Positions 1-7,745 of a DNA stretch of 64,000 nt are shown here, in pieces. The notes under the pieces were generated by a model. That model worked only from the letters and a program-made list of their open reading frames with translations. It did not search any database and was not told where the DNA came from. Position numbers and translations under genes: made by a program. Every line of letters starts with the position of its first letter. The stretch's first letter is position 1. Origin of the DNA: Sphingobacterium psychroaquaticum (GTDB taxonomy: Bacteria; Bacteroidota; Bacteroidia; Sphingobacteriales; Sphingobacteriaceae); contig NZ_FXAU01000001.1 of assembly GCF_900177625.1 (NCBI RefSeq), positions 922,644-986,643 of the forward strand. Direction: 5' to 3'.

Positions 1-1327
1 CTATATCCGTTAGAATTGGTTCGTTGTTGTCATAAAAATCATTGAACATCGGATCGAATTGATGTTTGCGGAACTCGGCCGTAAAACTCTCTTTAAACAG
101 GCTCAAAGATAAAGCGCTAGGTGTACTTTCATAGGTTATCGTTGAAAAGAGCTTGTCTGATATTGCTTTTGTGATTTGTGCATCTTTTGATAGCAGTAGG
201 ATAGCGTGATCTGAGGCAACCTTATCTTTGCTAATATTTAATTGCGACAACGCATGGATCCGTTCTTCATCCGAAGGGTGGGATGCCCATTGATTTTCAA
301 GATTCAATTTAGACTTATTGTATTTTCGAATCGTTGTCAAATCTATTTTTGGTAATCCATTTTCAATAAGGTATTGGTGGCGTTCAGCGAAAGTATTCAT
401 CACAAATTGATGCTCGGGATATATATTTTCGCTTTTAATATTCTCTTTTGTTTTTTGATCGTAAAACGCTAAGACTGATTCTAATGCGCTGCTTGCAAAG
501 TTTATACGCAACAGCGAGTCGGCAAGAGCTTGTGAGCCGGCCACATGTGCAGCAATCTCATCTGCATGGAATTCCATCTCTCGAGAAAGAGCCATGTAGT
601 TTAGATTTAGGTAGGTATAGAGTTTTTTGAGAATACGCTGTATCTGTTTGATGATAAAGATAGAAATCGCTATAAATGGCGCAGCATACCCCGTTGCGTT
701 GGCCCACGATTGAAACGTATTGTCCAGCGACTCGTTTCGATAAAGCATATTGTAGATAACTTGATTCGCTTGGTACACGTAGGTACCAACCTTCATACTG
801 CGTTGAGAGAAGTGACCGAACTCGTGCGCAAGGATGGCTATTAACTCCTGCTGCGTCGTAGAATTGATTAAACCAACGCCAATTTGTAGGTTTTTTGGAA
901 CCGGAAGAAACATGCTCCAAAAATTAGAATTATAGAAAACAGCGGCATTGACATCCGAAGATAGAAAGACCCGTTTGGGAAGGTTGGTCTCCACGGTGCG
1001 GGCTACATAGTAAATGGTTGCAAATAGAGCGGGTTCTTCTTCCTGCGTTATTTCAGTGAGATGGCTGGTGTCAATTTTGTTGGAGGCAAATACAAATTTG
1101 ATCAGAAAAAATAAAACGGTGAGTCCTGTTGCCATAAGTCCTAAGCAAGCTATCCCGGTATAAAAAGACGGGTAAAGTAGGAACAATTGTATGCCTAACC
1201 AGCCAAATAAGAAGGTAACCCCAACAGCAAAGAATAAGAGAAAAAGATAGGTAACAGCAAAAACTGCTATGGATACAATAGTCTTTTTTGCGTACTTTTT
1301 AAAGTTCGCAGATACGGTTGCTTTCAT
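1..1327 (-). CDS. M48 family membrane zinc metallopeptidase, C-terminus cut off by window edge
   Basis: I read this frame by hand. It opens with ATG at 1327 and runs without a stop off the left edge, about 442 codons. Two hydrophobic segments lie near residues 12-35 and 38-62, then a peptidase domain. The zinc motif HEFGH is encoded at 812-826, and a downstream EMEFHADEIAA stretch at about 560-590 supplies the third ligand, as in HtpX/Ste24-type enzymes. Another hydrophobic stretch lies between these motifs. Proteins of this family cleave membrane or secreted proteins in quality control. The gene stands alone; tRNA-Arg upstream is transcribed divergently. The C-terminal part is unseen, so extra domains cannot be excluded. 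Confidence 0.88.
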   Translation of the reverse strand, partial: MKATVSANFKKYAKKTIVSIAVFAVTYLFLLFFAVGVTFLFGWLGIQLFLLYPSFYTGIACLGLMATGLTVLFFLIKFVFASNKIDTSHLTEITQEEEPALFATIYYVARTVETNLPKRVFLSSDVNAAVFYNSNFWSMFLPVPKNLQIGVGLINSTTQQELIAILAHEFGHFSQRSMKVGTYVYQANQVIYNMLYRNESLDNTFQSWANATGYAAPFIAISIFIIKQIQRILKKLYTYLNLNYMALSREMEFHADEIAAHVAGSQALADSLLRINFASSALESVLAFYDQKTKENIKSENIYPEHQFVMNTFAERHQYLIENGLPKIDLTTIRKYNKSKLNLENQWASHPSDEERIHALSQLNISKDKVASDHAILLLSKDAQITKAISDKLFSTITYESTPSALSLSLFKESFTAEFRKHQFDPMFNDFYDNNEPILTDI

Positions 1328-1495
1328 AAAATGAGTTAATAAGGATGAAAGTATAGTTTTTTATAGAGAAATTGAAATGTTTATTGAGATTTAATAATAA
1401 TCGATAAATTGATACAAACCACACGATTAGGCTATCGCTCTGCGGGACATCGTGCAACAGATTCGTTTTTTTTGCGACAAAAAAGTAAAAAAAAG

Positions 1496-1526
1496 TTTGC
1501 AGGGCACTAAGATTTCCCTATATTTG
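1496..1526 (+). promoter_or_regulatory. Bacteroidota-type promoter of tRNA-Arg
   Basis: TTTG at 1496-1499 and TATATTTG at 1519-1526 are separated by 19 nt, an exact match to the -33/-7 consensus TTTG/TAnnTTTG. The tRNA begins 47 nt downstream. Confidence 0.75.
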
Positions 1527-1572
1527 CATCACCAAAACAGATGGGGCTATAAGTCAAAATGTGATGGTTGCC

Positions 1573-1646
1573 GCGCTCATAGCTTAATTGGATAGAGCAC
1601 CTGACTACGGATCAGGAGGTTAGGGGTTCGACTCCCTTTGAGCGCA
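1573..1646 (+). tRNA. tRNA-Arg (anticodon ACG)
   Basis: A full cloverleaf can be folded: acceptor GCGCTCA (1573-1579) pairs with TGAGCGC (1639-1645), anticodon stem CCTGA/TCAGG with loop CTACGGA, T arm with TTCGACT. The loop gives anticodon ACG, read as inosine-containing and decoding CGN arginine codons. The 3' CCA is not encoded. It has its own promoter and terminator. Confidence 0.95.
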
Positions 1647-1660
1647 CTTAGTTACAGCGA

Positions 1661-1697
1661 AGCCTAATTCTCACAAGATGGATTAGGCTTTTTTTTT
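1661..1697 (+). terminator. Rho-independent terminator after tRNA-Arg
   Basis: AGCCTAAT (1661-1668) pairs with ATTAGGCT (1682-1689), followed by nine T residues (1689-1697). It separates the tRNA from adk. Confidence 0.8.
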
Positions 1698-1719
1698 CGA
1701 ACATAAAACGCGTAAACTT

Positions 1720-2289
1720 ATGCTTAACCTAGTTTTATTTGGGCCTCCAGGAGCTGGAAAAGGTACTCAATCAGAGAAATTAATCGAAAAATACCAATTG
1801 GTACATATTTCTACTGGAGACCTGTTTCGTGCCCATATAAAAGATCAAACTAACCTTGGACAACAAGTAAGTCAAATTATTGCAGACGGTAATTTAGTGC
1901 CGGATTCTATCACCATTGCGATGCTGGAGGAAGAAATTAAAAAGAATCCACAAGCAAAAGGTTTTATTTTTGACGGTTTTCCAAGAACGGTGGCGCAAGC
2001 GGAGGCATTGGATGCTTTCTTGGCGTCGATCGATGAAAAGATCACAGGGGTAGTCGCGCTAGATGTAACGGAAGAAGAGCTGACACAACGTATTGCCAAG
2101 AGACAAGAGATCTCGGGTCGTGCGGATGATGCAGCTGATAAATTGAAAAAACGTATTGAAGAGTACTTCAGCAAAACGATTCACGTATTGCCGTACTACG
2201 ATGCGCAAGGAAAATTAGCAAAGGTTAATGGTATCGGTGATATCGAAGAGATCTTTGGTTCTTTGACGGCGATTATCGACCAATATTAA
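1720..2289 (+). CDS. adk: adenylate kinase
   Basis: Cytoplasmic enzyme interconverting ATP + AMP and 2 ADP. The 189-residue protein has the P-loop GPPGAGKG at residues 8-15, the AMP-binding region with STGDLFR near residue 31, the FDGFPR motif near residue 84, and a short LID segment with RQEISGRADD. No zinc-binding Cys set is present; this short-LID form is usual in this phylum. obgE follows 24 bp downstream in the same direction, so the two probably form an operon. Confidence 0.97.
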   Translation: MLNLVLFGPPGAGKGTQSEKLIEKYQLVHISTGDLFRAHIKDQTNLGQQVSQIIADGNLVPDSITIAMLEEEIKKNPQAKGFIFDGFPRTVAQAEALDAFLASIDEKITGVVALDVTEEELTQRIAKRQEISGRADDAADKLKKRIEEYFSKTIHVLPYYDAQGKLAKVNGIGDIEEIFGSLTAIIDQY

Positions 2290-2313
2290 TATTAAAAAAG
2301 GTAAAGAATAGAT

Positions 2314-3315
2314 ATGGCCCAAGGCTCGAATTTTGTTGATTATGTAAAGGTCTGCTGCCGCTCGGGGCACGGTGGCTCGGGTTCGGCCCATTTGCACCGT
2401 GATAAACACACGGCGAAAGGTGGTCCGGATGGTGGTGATGGTGGCCGGGGTGGACATATCATTTTGAAAGGATCCACGCAACACTGGACGTTGCTACACT
2501 TGAAATACCGGAAGCATATTATTGCGGCCAATGGTGATCCAGGAGGTAGTGCATTGCGGAGTGGTGCAAATGGTAAGGATGAAATCTTGGAAGTTCCGCT
2601 AGGCACAATTGCGCGCGATGCGGAAACAGGAGAGGTTTTATTTGATATTACCGAAGATGGTGAAACAAAGATTCTGACACCAGGTGGTATGGGTGGTTTG
2701 GGAAACTGGCACTTTAAGTCGCCAACACAGCAAACACCGCGTTACTCACAACCTGGGATACCTGGTAAAGAGCAATGGATCATCCTGGAATTGAAGGTTC
2801 TTGCCGATGTTGGTTTAGTAGGTTTCCCGAATGCGGGTAAATCGACCTTGCTTTCTGTTGTTTCGGCCGCGAAACCGGAGATTGCCGATTATCCGTTCAC
2901 GACGTTAGTACCTAACTTAGGTATTGTGCGTTACCGTGATAATAAGTCATTCGTGATGGCTGATATCCCGGGAATCATTGAAGGTGCTTCGGAGGGCAAA
3001 GGTTTAGGATATCGTTTCCTAAGACATATTGAGCGTAACTCTGTTTTACTCTTTATGGTACCTGCCGATACGGGCCGAAGTATTGAAGAGGAATATAATA
3101 TTTTGTTGAGTGAGCTGACGGCCTATAATCCAGAGTTGATCGACAAACCGCGACTCTTAGCAATTACGAAGTCTGATATGTTGGATGATGAGTTGGAGGC
3201 TGAGATGGCTTTGACTTTACCTAAAGGCATACCTTCGATATTTATTTCATCGGTAGCGGGAAAGAATATCACGCAGATGAAAGATATGATCTGGCAAGCT
3301 ATTAATGCGGATTAG
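2314..3315 (+). CDS. obgE: Obg family GTPase (ObgE/CgtA)
   Basis: Ribosome-associated GTPase acting in late 50S assembly and stress control. Residues 1 to about 160 form the glycine-rich Obg fold ([12 protein letters not shown]). The G domain follows, with G1 GFPNAGKST at about 170, G2 PFTT, G3 DIPG at about 216, and TKSD as the NKxD motif. At 333 residues it lacks the C-terminal extension of E. coli ObgE, as is common in Bacteroidota. It sits behind adk and ends at a strong hairpin. Confidence 0.96.
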   Translation: MAQGSNFVDYVKVCCRSGHGGSGSAHLHRDKHTAKGGPDGGDGGRGGHIILKGSTQHWTLLHLKYRKHIIAANGDPGGSALRSGANGKDEILEVPLGTIARDAETGEVLFDITEDGETKILTPGGMGGLGNWHFKSPTQQTPRYSQPGIPGKEQWIILELKVLADVGLVGFPNAGKSTLLSVVSAAKPEIADYPFTTLVPNLGIVRYRDNKSFVMADIPGIIEGASEGKGLGYRFLRHIERNSVLLFMVPADTGRSIEEEYNILLSELTAYNPELIDKPRLLAITKSDMLDDELEAEMALTLPKGIPSIFISSVAGKNITQMKDMIWQAINAD

Positions 3316-3333
3316 TTATTAGACTTGTTAGAT

Positions 3334-3371
3334 AAAAAAGAGAGACGCTTATATAGCGTCTCTCTTTTTTT
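3334..3371. terminator. Bidirectional terminator between obgE and the convergent lipoprotein gene
   Basis: AAAAAAGAGAGACGCT pairs with AGCGTCTCTCTTTTTT around a TATAT loop. There are T runs on both strands, and convergent genes lie on both sides. Confidence 0.85.
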
Positions 3372-3430
3372 TGTTTGTAGTTTGGTAGTTCGTCGTTCAT
3401 AGTTTGTAGAGCTACAAGTCCCTAATGACT

Positions 3431-3495
3431 CACCAACCACCAACCACCAACTACCAACCACTAACCACCAACTACCAACTACCAACTACCAACTA
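3431..3495. repeat. Heptanucleotide tandem repeat (ACCAACT / ACCAACC)
   Basis: About nine imperfect units of a 7-mer, ACCAACT or ACCAACC, lie between obgE and the lipoprotein stop codon. The preceding 3372-3410 segment carries the complementary pattern (GTAGTTTGGTAGTT), so the area could fold back on itself. A remnant of the same motif lies at 22597-22614, also just after a gene. Confidence 0.8.
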
Positions 3496-3498
3496 AAC

Positions 3499-4116
3499 CT
3501 AGTGACCTGCTGTCAAGTGAGCTTCCACTTTAAGGTCTAAGTCATTTGCACCTGTAAACTGCGTGAAGTTGGTGTTATTCCAATCTGCAGCCGTGATACG
3601 ATCTTTAACTCCGGTATTCAAGTGGCGCATAACATAGCGGAACACAAAAGTAGAAGTTTCCTTTTCAATGGTCAGGTATCCCGTTACGCCTACATTTATT
3701 TTCTTGTTATCCGCATCGCGATCCGCATATACATACGTTAAGCTTCCAGTTGGCGCACCTAGAATAAAGGCTTGGTGCTCTGCTGCACGTTGTACAAAGG
3801 TTTGTTGCGTCTCTCTGCCCATAAAGTCTGTCGCCACTAAAGACAAACGGTACGTTTTACCCGGTTCCAAATGAAGGTGAGCGCCTACGGCAGGAGCAAG
3901 ATTGCTTCCCGTAAATGCTACCGTTTCTACTTCAGCATTCGGGATATCATTATAGTGGTAGTGGTCACCGTGTGCTTCACGCTCCACCTCGGTGAAGATG
4001 AGTTTAGCTCCCCCAACTTCCTCCTGGTCAATCTCCGCTGTAGGATCATCTTTAGAACAAGATTGTGCAACAAATAGAACGGCAAGTAAAAGTAGGATTG
4101 TATTAAATTTTTTCAT
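3499..4116 (-). CDS. His-rich exported lipoprotein, partner of the TonB-dependent receptor
   Basis: A 205-residue protein with a lipoprotein signal peptide (hydrophobic 5-18, Cys at 20 after AQS). The mature part holds histidine clusters, notably HGDHYHYNDIP near residue 50, HLHLE near 80 and a C-terminal HLTAGH, suggesting metal binding. I cannot assign a named family. It lies 15 bp downstream of a ZnuD-like receptor gene in the same operon, so a role in zinc capture at the outer membrane is a reasonable inference, not shown by sequence alone. Confidence 0.75.
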   Translation of the reverse strand: MKKFNTILLLLAVLFVAQSCSKDDPTAEIDQEEVGGAKLIFTEVEREAHGDHYHYNDIPNAEVETVAFTGSNLAPAVGAHLHLEPGKTYRLSLVATDFMGRETQQTFVQRAAEHQAFILGAPTGSLTYVYADRDADNKKINVGVTGYLTIEKETSTFVFRYVMRHLNTGVKDRITAADWNNTNFTQFTGANDLDLKVEAHLTAGH

Positions 4117-4131
4117 GATAATGTACGTGTG

Positions 4132-6237
4132 TTAAAACTGATAAGATATTCTTAAATTAATGTTTCTACCCATTTGATGTGCATAATAGCGGAAACGATC
4201 CATGTAATCCTTATATTCGGTGTTGAGTAGATTGTCCACCCGAAGGAGTATGTTTATATTTTTTCTGTTCGTTAAGGGAACATTTGTGCTCACCATGGCA
4301 TCCACCAAATGATACGCAGGTGGAGGGGTGGCATAATCGGAACCAACTTCATAGCGATCTTGTTTGGCAACGAAGCGATGCATAACCTTCAAATAATTGA
4401 CCGGTAAAGCTCCCAAAGGAAAATTCCATTGCAGACCATGGCGTATTCTATCTGCAGGTATGTAAGGCAAGTACGTGTTGGCGTCGATATTTTTAGCGCG
4501 AACCAAAGAGCCGTTAACCTGATAAGAAAGAGCCGGTGAAAACTGGTAATCTAACGAAAGATCTGCACCGTAGAAGAAGGCATCATGCTGCGCATACGCA
4601 AAGAGCGGAAAAGTCCCACGAATGGTTTGCCGAACAGAGTCCGGATTTGGCTGGGCATAAATATAATCGTAGACCAATTGACCATAGATATCGAGCGTGA
4701 CCTGAAGGGCTTGGGTATTCCAGAGTAAACTATTGGCCCACTTCAATCCCTTTTCGCTCTTTAGCGATTTGTCTCCCACTTCATAGGTGCCACTGCCATG
4801 ATGAACCCCATCGCTATATAACTCATTGGCCGATGGAGCGCGCCAAGCTAAACCCAGGTTGCTCTTCCAAGTAAGTTTCTCGGAAACAGGATACAAAATT
4901 CCTGTCGTACCGGATACATTATGAAAACGACGTTGGTCTGTCATGAGGTATTGATTGACGACCCCATTTTCAAGCTGATTTTTGTAATCGTAACGGTATC
5001 CTGCAGCATCCAGATGTTTAAAATCATAGCGCCCGCCAAATTCTGCTAGTACGTTGCGCAGCGAAAACTGTCTCGTCGCAAAGGCGCCTATATTGAAATT
5101 GTCGAAATTAGGAATGATAGGTGTTGTTCCCGTGCCCGACTGGTTATTGTTCACTTGAATATTCGCCTGTACGCCGAGTGCCATATCCGATATTTTAAGT
5201 ACGGCTTCCACATTTTGCGTGGTCAAGATCATATCTGCCATGGGGGTATCATCACTTTCAATGCGACGTTTGTCATATTCTCGACGATGATTGCGTTGAA
5301 AACCATATAAGAGCTCCAACGAGTTGCTGTCGGAAAGCTGCCGTCTCCAACGGAACTTGGCTAAGTCGTGATCCACCCGTTGTCTTGGTGCTGCGATAGC
5401 ATAGGTGAAATCATATGTTTCAAACGGACGGCCATGTGCTATCCGAGGAAGGATGTCTTCCACTGTTCCGATATGTGCGCCAGCAAAGATCCCCAGCTCC
5501 GTCCCGAAGTGACTGTAGTAAACCTCCACTTCATTGGTTTTAAAACGATAGTTCAAGCTTCCTGAAAAGTTAAACTCGCGGGCTCCCGTATTGCCAAGAT
5601 AGTAGTCGGCAGATTTATAATTACCCACTTTTTTGCCTGATGCCTGAATGCGCCAACCTAGATGAGGTATCTTTTTTATTCCTCCTTCTAGACGACCGTT
5701 CATTGTCAACCCTCGACCATTACTTTGACCAATAAGATCGATGTTCCCGGTTATCGGGTTTTCCGTTTCAATAGGACGTGGGCTAAGTAAAACTACGCCA
5801 GCAAGTGCATCAGCACCATAACGAACACCTTGTGCACCCTTGACCACCTCCATACGATCCGCCGAAAATGGATCTAGCTCTGGAGCATGTTCAGCACCCC
5901 ATTGCTGTCCTTCGTGTCGAATACCGTTATTGAGCAATAGAATCCGATTGCTATGGAGGCCATTGATAACCGGTTTCACAATGGTATTGCCCATGGAAAT
6001 TGTAGAGACTCCGGCCATGTCACTTAAAACATCTGCTAAGACTTTACCTTTGTTTTCTTGTATATTTTGGTTTCGCAACACAAGCGAACTGGCTGTTAAG
6101 GAAGCGCGTTGTTTGCCGGTAACGACAACCCCCTTAAGCTTGATTTCCTCCGCTTTGGTTGTTGTAGATTGAGCGTTACTTGCCATCACTGAAATTCCTA
6201 GCGAAAGCAATAGCCCGAAGCATTTTTTTTGCATCAA
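4132..6237 (-). CDS. TonB-dependent outer-membrane receptor, probable zinc uptake (ZnuD-like)
   Basis: A 701-residue protein with signal peptide (cleavage after SNAQS), a plug domain beginning with GVVVTGKQRA, and a C-terminal 22-strand barrel ending in aromatic F (LRISYQF). The plug holds NGLHSNRILLLNNGIRHEGQ and EVVKGAQGVRYG, typical of TonB receptors for metals. Unlike SusC proteins, it has no N-terminal carboxypeptidase-like extension and no SusD neighbour. The His-rich partner lipoprotein and the palindromic upstream site favour zinc. Copper or another metal remains possible. Confidence 0.85.
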   Translation of the reverse strand: MMQKKCFGLLLSLGISVMASNAQSTTTKAEEIKLKGVVVTGKQRASLTASSLVLRNQNIQENKGKVLADVLSDMAGVSTISMGNTIVKPVINGLHSNRILLLNNGIRHEGQQWGAEHAPELDPFSADRMEVVKGAQGVRYGADALAGVVLLSPRPIETENPITGNIDLIGQSNGRGLTMNGRLEGGIKKIPHLGWRIQASGKKVGNYKSADYYLGNTGAREFNFSGSLNYRFKTNEVEVYYSHFGTELGIFAGAHIGTVEDILPRIAHGRPFETYDFTYAIAAPRQRVDHDLAKFRWRRQLSDSNSLELLYGFQRNHRREYDKRRIESDDTPMADMILTTQNVEAVLKISDMALGVQANIQVNNNQSGTGTTPIIPNFDNFNIGAFATRQFSLRNVLAEFGGRYDFKHLDAAGYRYDYKNQLENGVVNQYLMTDQRRFHNVSGTTGILYPVSEKLTWKSNLGLAWRAPSANELYSDGVHHGSGTYEVGDKSLKSEKGLKWANSLLWNTQALQVTLDIYGQLVYDYIYAQPNPDSVRQTIRGTFPLFAYAQHDAFFYGADLSLDYQFSPALSYQVNGSLVRAKNIDANTYLPYIPADRIRHGLQWNFPLGALPVNYLKVMHRFVAKQDRYEVGSDYATPPPAYHLVDAMVSTNVPLTNRKNINILLRVDNLLNTEYKDYMDRFRYYAHQMGRNINLRISYQF

Positions 6238-6272
6238 ATGGATATTGAATTTTTATATAAATAATGGATCGT

Positions 6273-6599
6273 TTATATAAAAAGGCAAGGCGGGTCCTTG
6301 TTTCCGTTTTGAACAACTAGGGGTGAGGTCAGTGGAAAGTGCGGCTCCAGCTTGTCCTCGGTAAATATTAAATGTGATTGCGCCGTAATAGAAACGACAG
6401 CATAATGGGTGTCTAGGGCTAATTGATGCGCGACGAACCAACATAGTGAACATCCGTCGTCTGTGGTCTGCTTTTCGTTATCGCAACTCGAATCACAGTG
6501 GTTGTGATTGGTATTATGCGTGTACTGCAAGCCCGCTGCTAAGAAAATACTACTTAGCGAAAAGAATAGGACGATATAAATACAAGCCTTGCGGAACAT
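6273..6599 (-). CDS. small exported Cys/His-rich protein, first gene of metal-uptake operon
   Basis: A 108-residue protein from ATG at 6599. A GTG at 6608 would lengthen it by three codons but overlaps the putative promoter box, so the ATG is preferred. It has an N-terminal hydrophobic segment (about 8-24), then a cluster HNTNHNHCDSSCDNEK and a CSLCWF motif, that is four Cys and several His in about 35 residues, consistent with metal or redox chemistry. Similar small proteins often precede TonB receptor genes in this phylum. Function unknown; the receptor gene follows 35 bp downstream. Confidence 0.65.
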   Translation of the reverse strand: MFRKACIYIVLFFSLSSIFLAAGLQYTHNTNHNHCDSSCDNEKQTTDDGCSLCWFVAHQLALDTHYAVVSITAQSHLIFTEDKLEPHFPLTSPLVVQNGNKDPPCLFI

Positions 6600-6607
6600 C
6601 AATGGCA

Positions 6608-6637
6608 CAAAGATATTCTAAATGCAACACTATTGCA
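6608..6637 (-). promoter_or_regulatory. Promoter and TGCAA-N5-TTGCA palindrome of the metal-uptake operon
   Basis: On the minus strand a TATCTTTG box (6608-6615) matches the -7 consensus, with TTTG 20 nt upstream (6636-6639). Between and over these elements lies TGCAACACTATTGCA (6623-6637 on plus), an inverted repeat with 5-bp arms; a further TTGCA lies at 6655-6659. Position over a promoter of a metal-receptor operon suggests a Fur/Zur-family operator. The regulator assignment is inference. Confidence 0.55.
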
Positions 6638-6660
6638 AATTAAATTAAACAAAGTTGCAT

Positions 6661-7554
6661 TTAAGATCGCGGGTGATATTGGGTGATAATAGATTGCAGG
6701 TAATCGCGGTCAATGTGTGTGTATATTTCTGTTGTGGTAATGCTTTCATGTCCCAGCATATCTTGAACCGCACGAAGGTCGGCTCCACCTTCAACCAGGT
6801 GTGAGGCAAAAGAATGTCGAAAGGTGTGTGGGCTTATGGTTTTTGTGAGGCCAATCTTCTTGGCTAAGTCTTTAATAATAAGAAACACCATAACGCGGGA
6901 TAATTGTGCGCCACGACGATTGAGGAACACAATATCTTCAAAACCGGCTTTGATAGGACCTTTTGCGCGCACCTCATTAAGGTATATTTTCAGGTATTTA
7001 ATGGCTTGTTGTCCGATTGGAATCAATCGCTCTTTGTTGCCCTTGCCTTCGACCTTAATAAATTCGACATCTAAAAATAAGTTTGATATTTTTAGATTAA
7101 CAAGTTCCGATACACGGAGGCCACAACCGTAAAGTAATTCCAATATCGTTTTGTTGCGCATGCCTTCTGCAGTAGAAAGATCTATGGCGCCAATAAGGGC
7201 ATCGATTTCCTGAATATTGAGGACACTTGGTACTTTACGGTTTAATCGAGGTGCTTCTATATGTTCAGCAGGGTTTGTGGTTATGAGGTATTCAATCTGG
7301 AGGAAAGCAAAAAATGTCTTTAGTCCCGAAAGTAACCTTGCCTGTGTATACGGTGATATATGAAAGTCATTTATAAATAGGAGGAACTGCTGTAGGTTCC
7401 GAGTTTGAATAGCATCAAGTGGCAATTGCGTATAGGTACAGTAGCTTTCTAATTTATTTACGTCATTTAGATACGCCTCGATGGAGTTATTGGATAGCCC
7501 GCGCTCCAATTGTAAGTAGCGTTTAAAGTCCTTTTTCGCAATATCCCAATTCAT
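6661..7554 (-). CDS. xerD: tyrosine recombinase, XerC/XerD type
   Basis: A 297-residue site-specific recombinase. Residues 1-90 form the SAM-like core-binding domain. The catalytic domain carries the R-K-H-R-H-Y set: R147 (GCGLRVSEL), K171, H243 and R246 (HTFRHSFA), H269 (LGHE) and Y278 (EIYTH). Length and full catalytic set match chromosomal Xer proteins that resolve chromosome dimers. No mobile element surrounds it. XerC versus XerD cannot be decided from this sequence alone. Confidence 0.88.
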   Translation of the reverse strand: MNWDIAKKDFKRYLQLERGLSNNSIEAYLNDVNKLESYCTYTQLPLDAIQTRNLQQFLLFINDFHISPYTQARLLSGLKTFFAFLQIEYLITTNPAEHIEAPRLNRKVPSVLNIQEIDALIGAIDLSTAEGMRNKTILELLYGCGLRVSELVNLKISNLFLDVEFIKVEGKGNKERLIPIGQQAIKYLKIYLNEVRAKGPIKAGFEDIVFLNRRGAQLSRVMVFLIIKDLAKKIGLTKTISPHTFRHSFASHLVEGGADLRAVQDMLGHESITTTEIYTHIDRDYLQSIITQYHPRS

Positions 7555-7745
7555 CGTATAAACTTAAATAAATATGTCCTTATCTGCAATTATTAATCGG
7601 GACTCCCTTATACTTTAGGCGTTGAATTCTTTTTTGTAGCACTTTATTTCTTGTCAAGTCTTGTTATGTAAAATTATTGTTTGTTGATAAGTTATATTAT
7701 GGAATTTTCGTAGGTTTACGCCGATAATTATAGATATAATTCTAG

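Noticed and set aside
3431..3495. Repeat block considered as a CRISPR array
   Set aside because: Units are 7 bp with no spacers; it is a simple tandem repeat.
6661..7554. Tyrosine recombinase considered as marker of a mobile island
   Set aside because: Length and motifs fit a chromosomal Xer protein and the neighbours are housekeeping genes.
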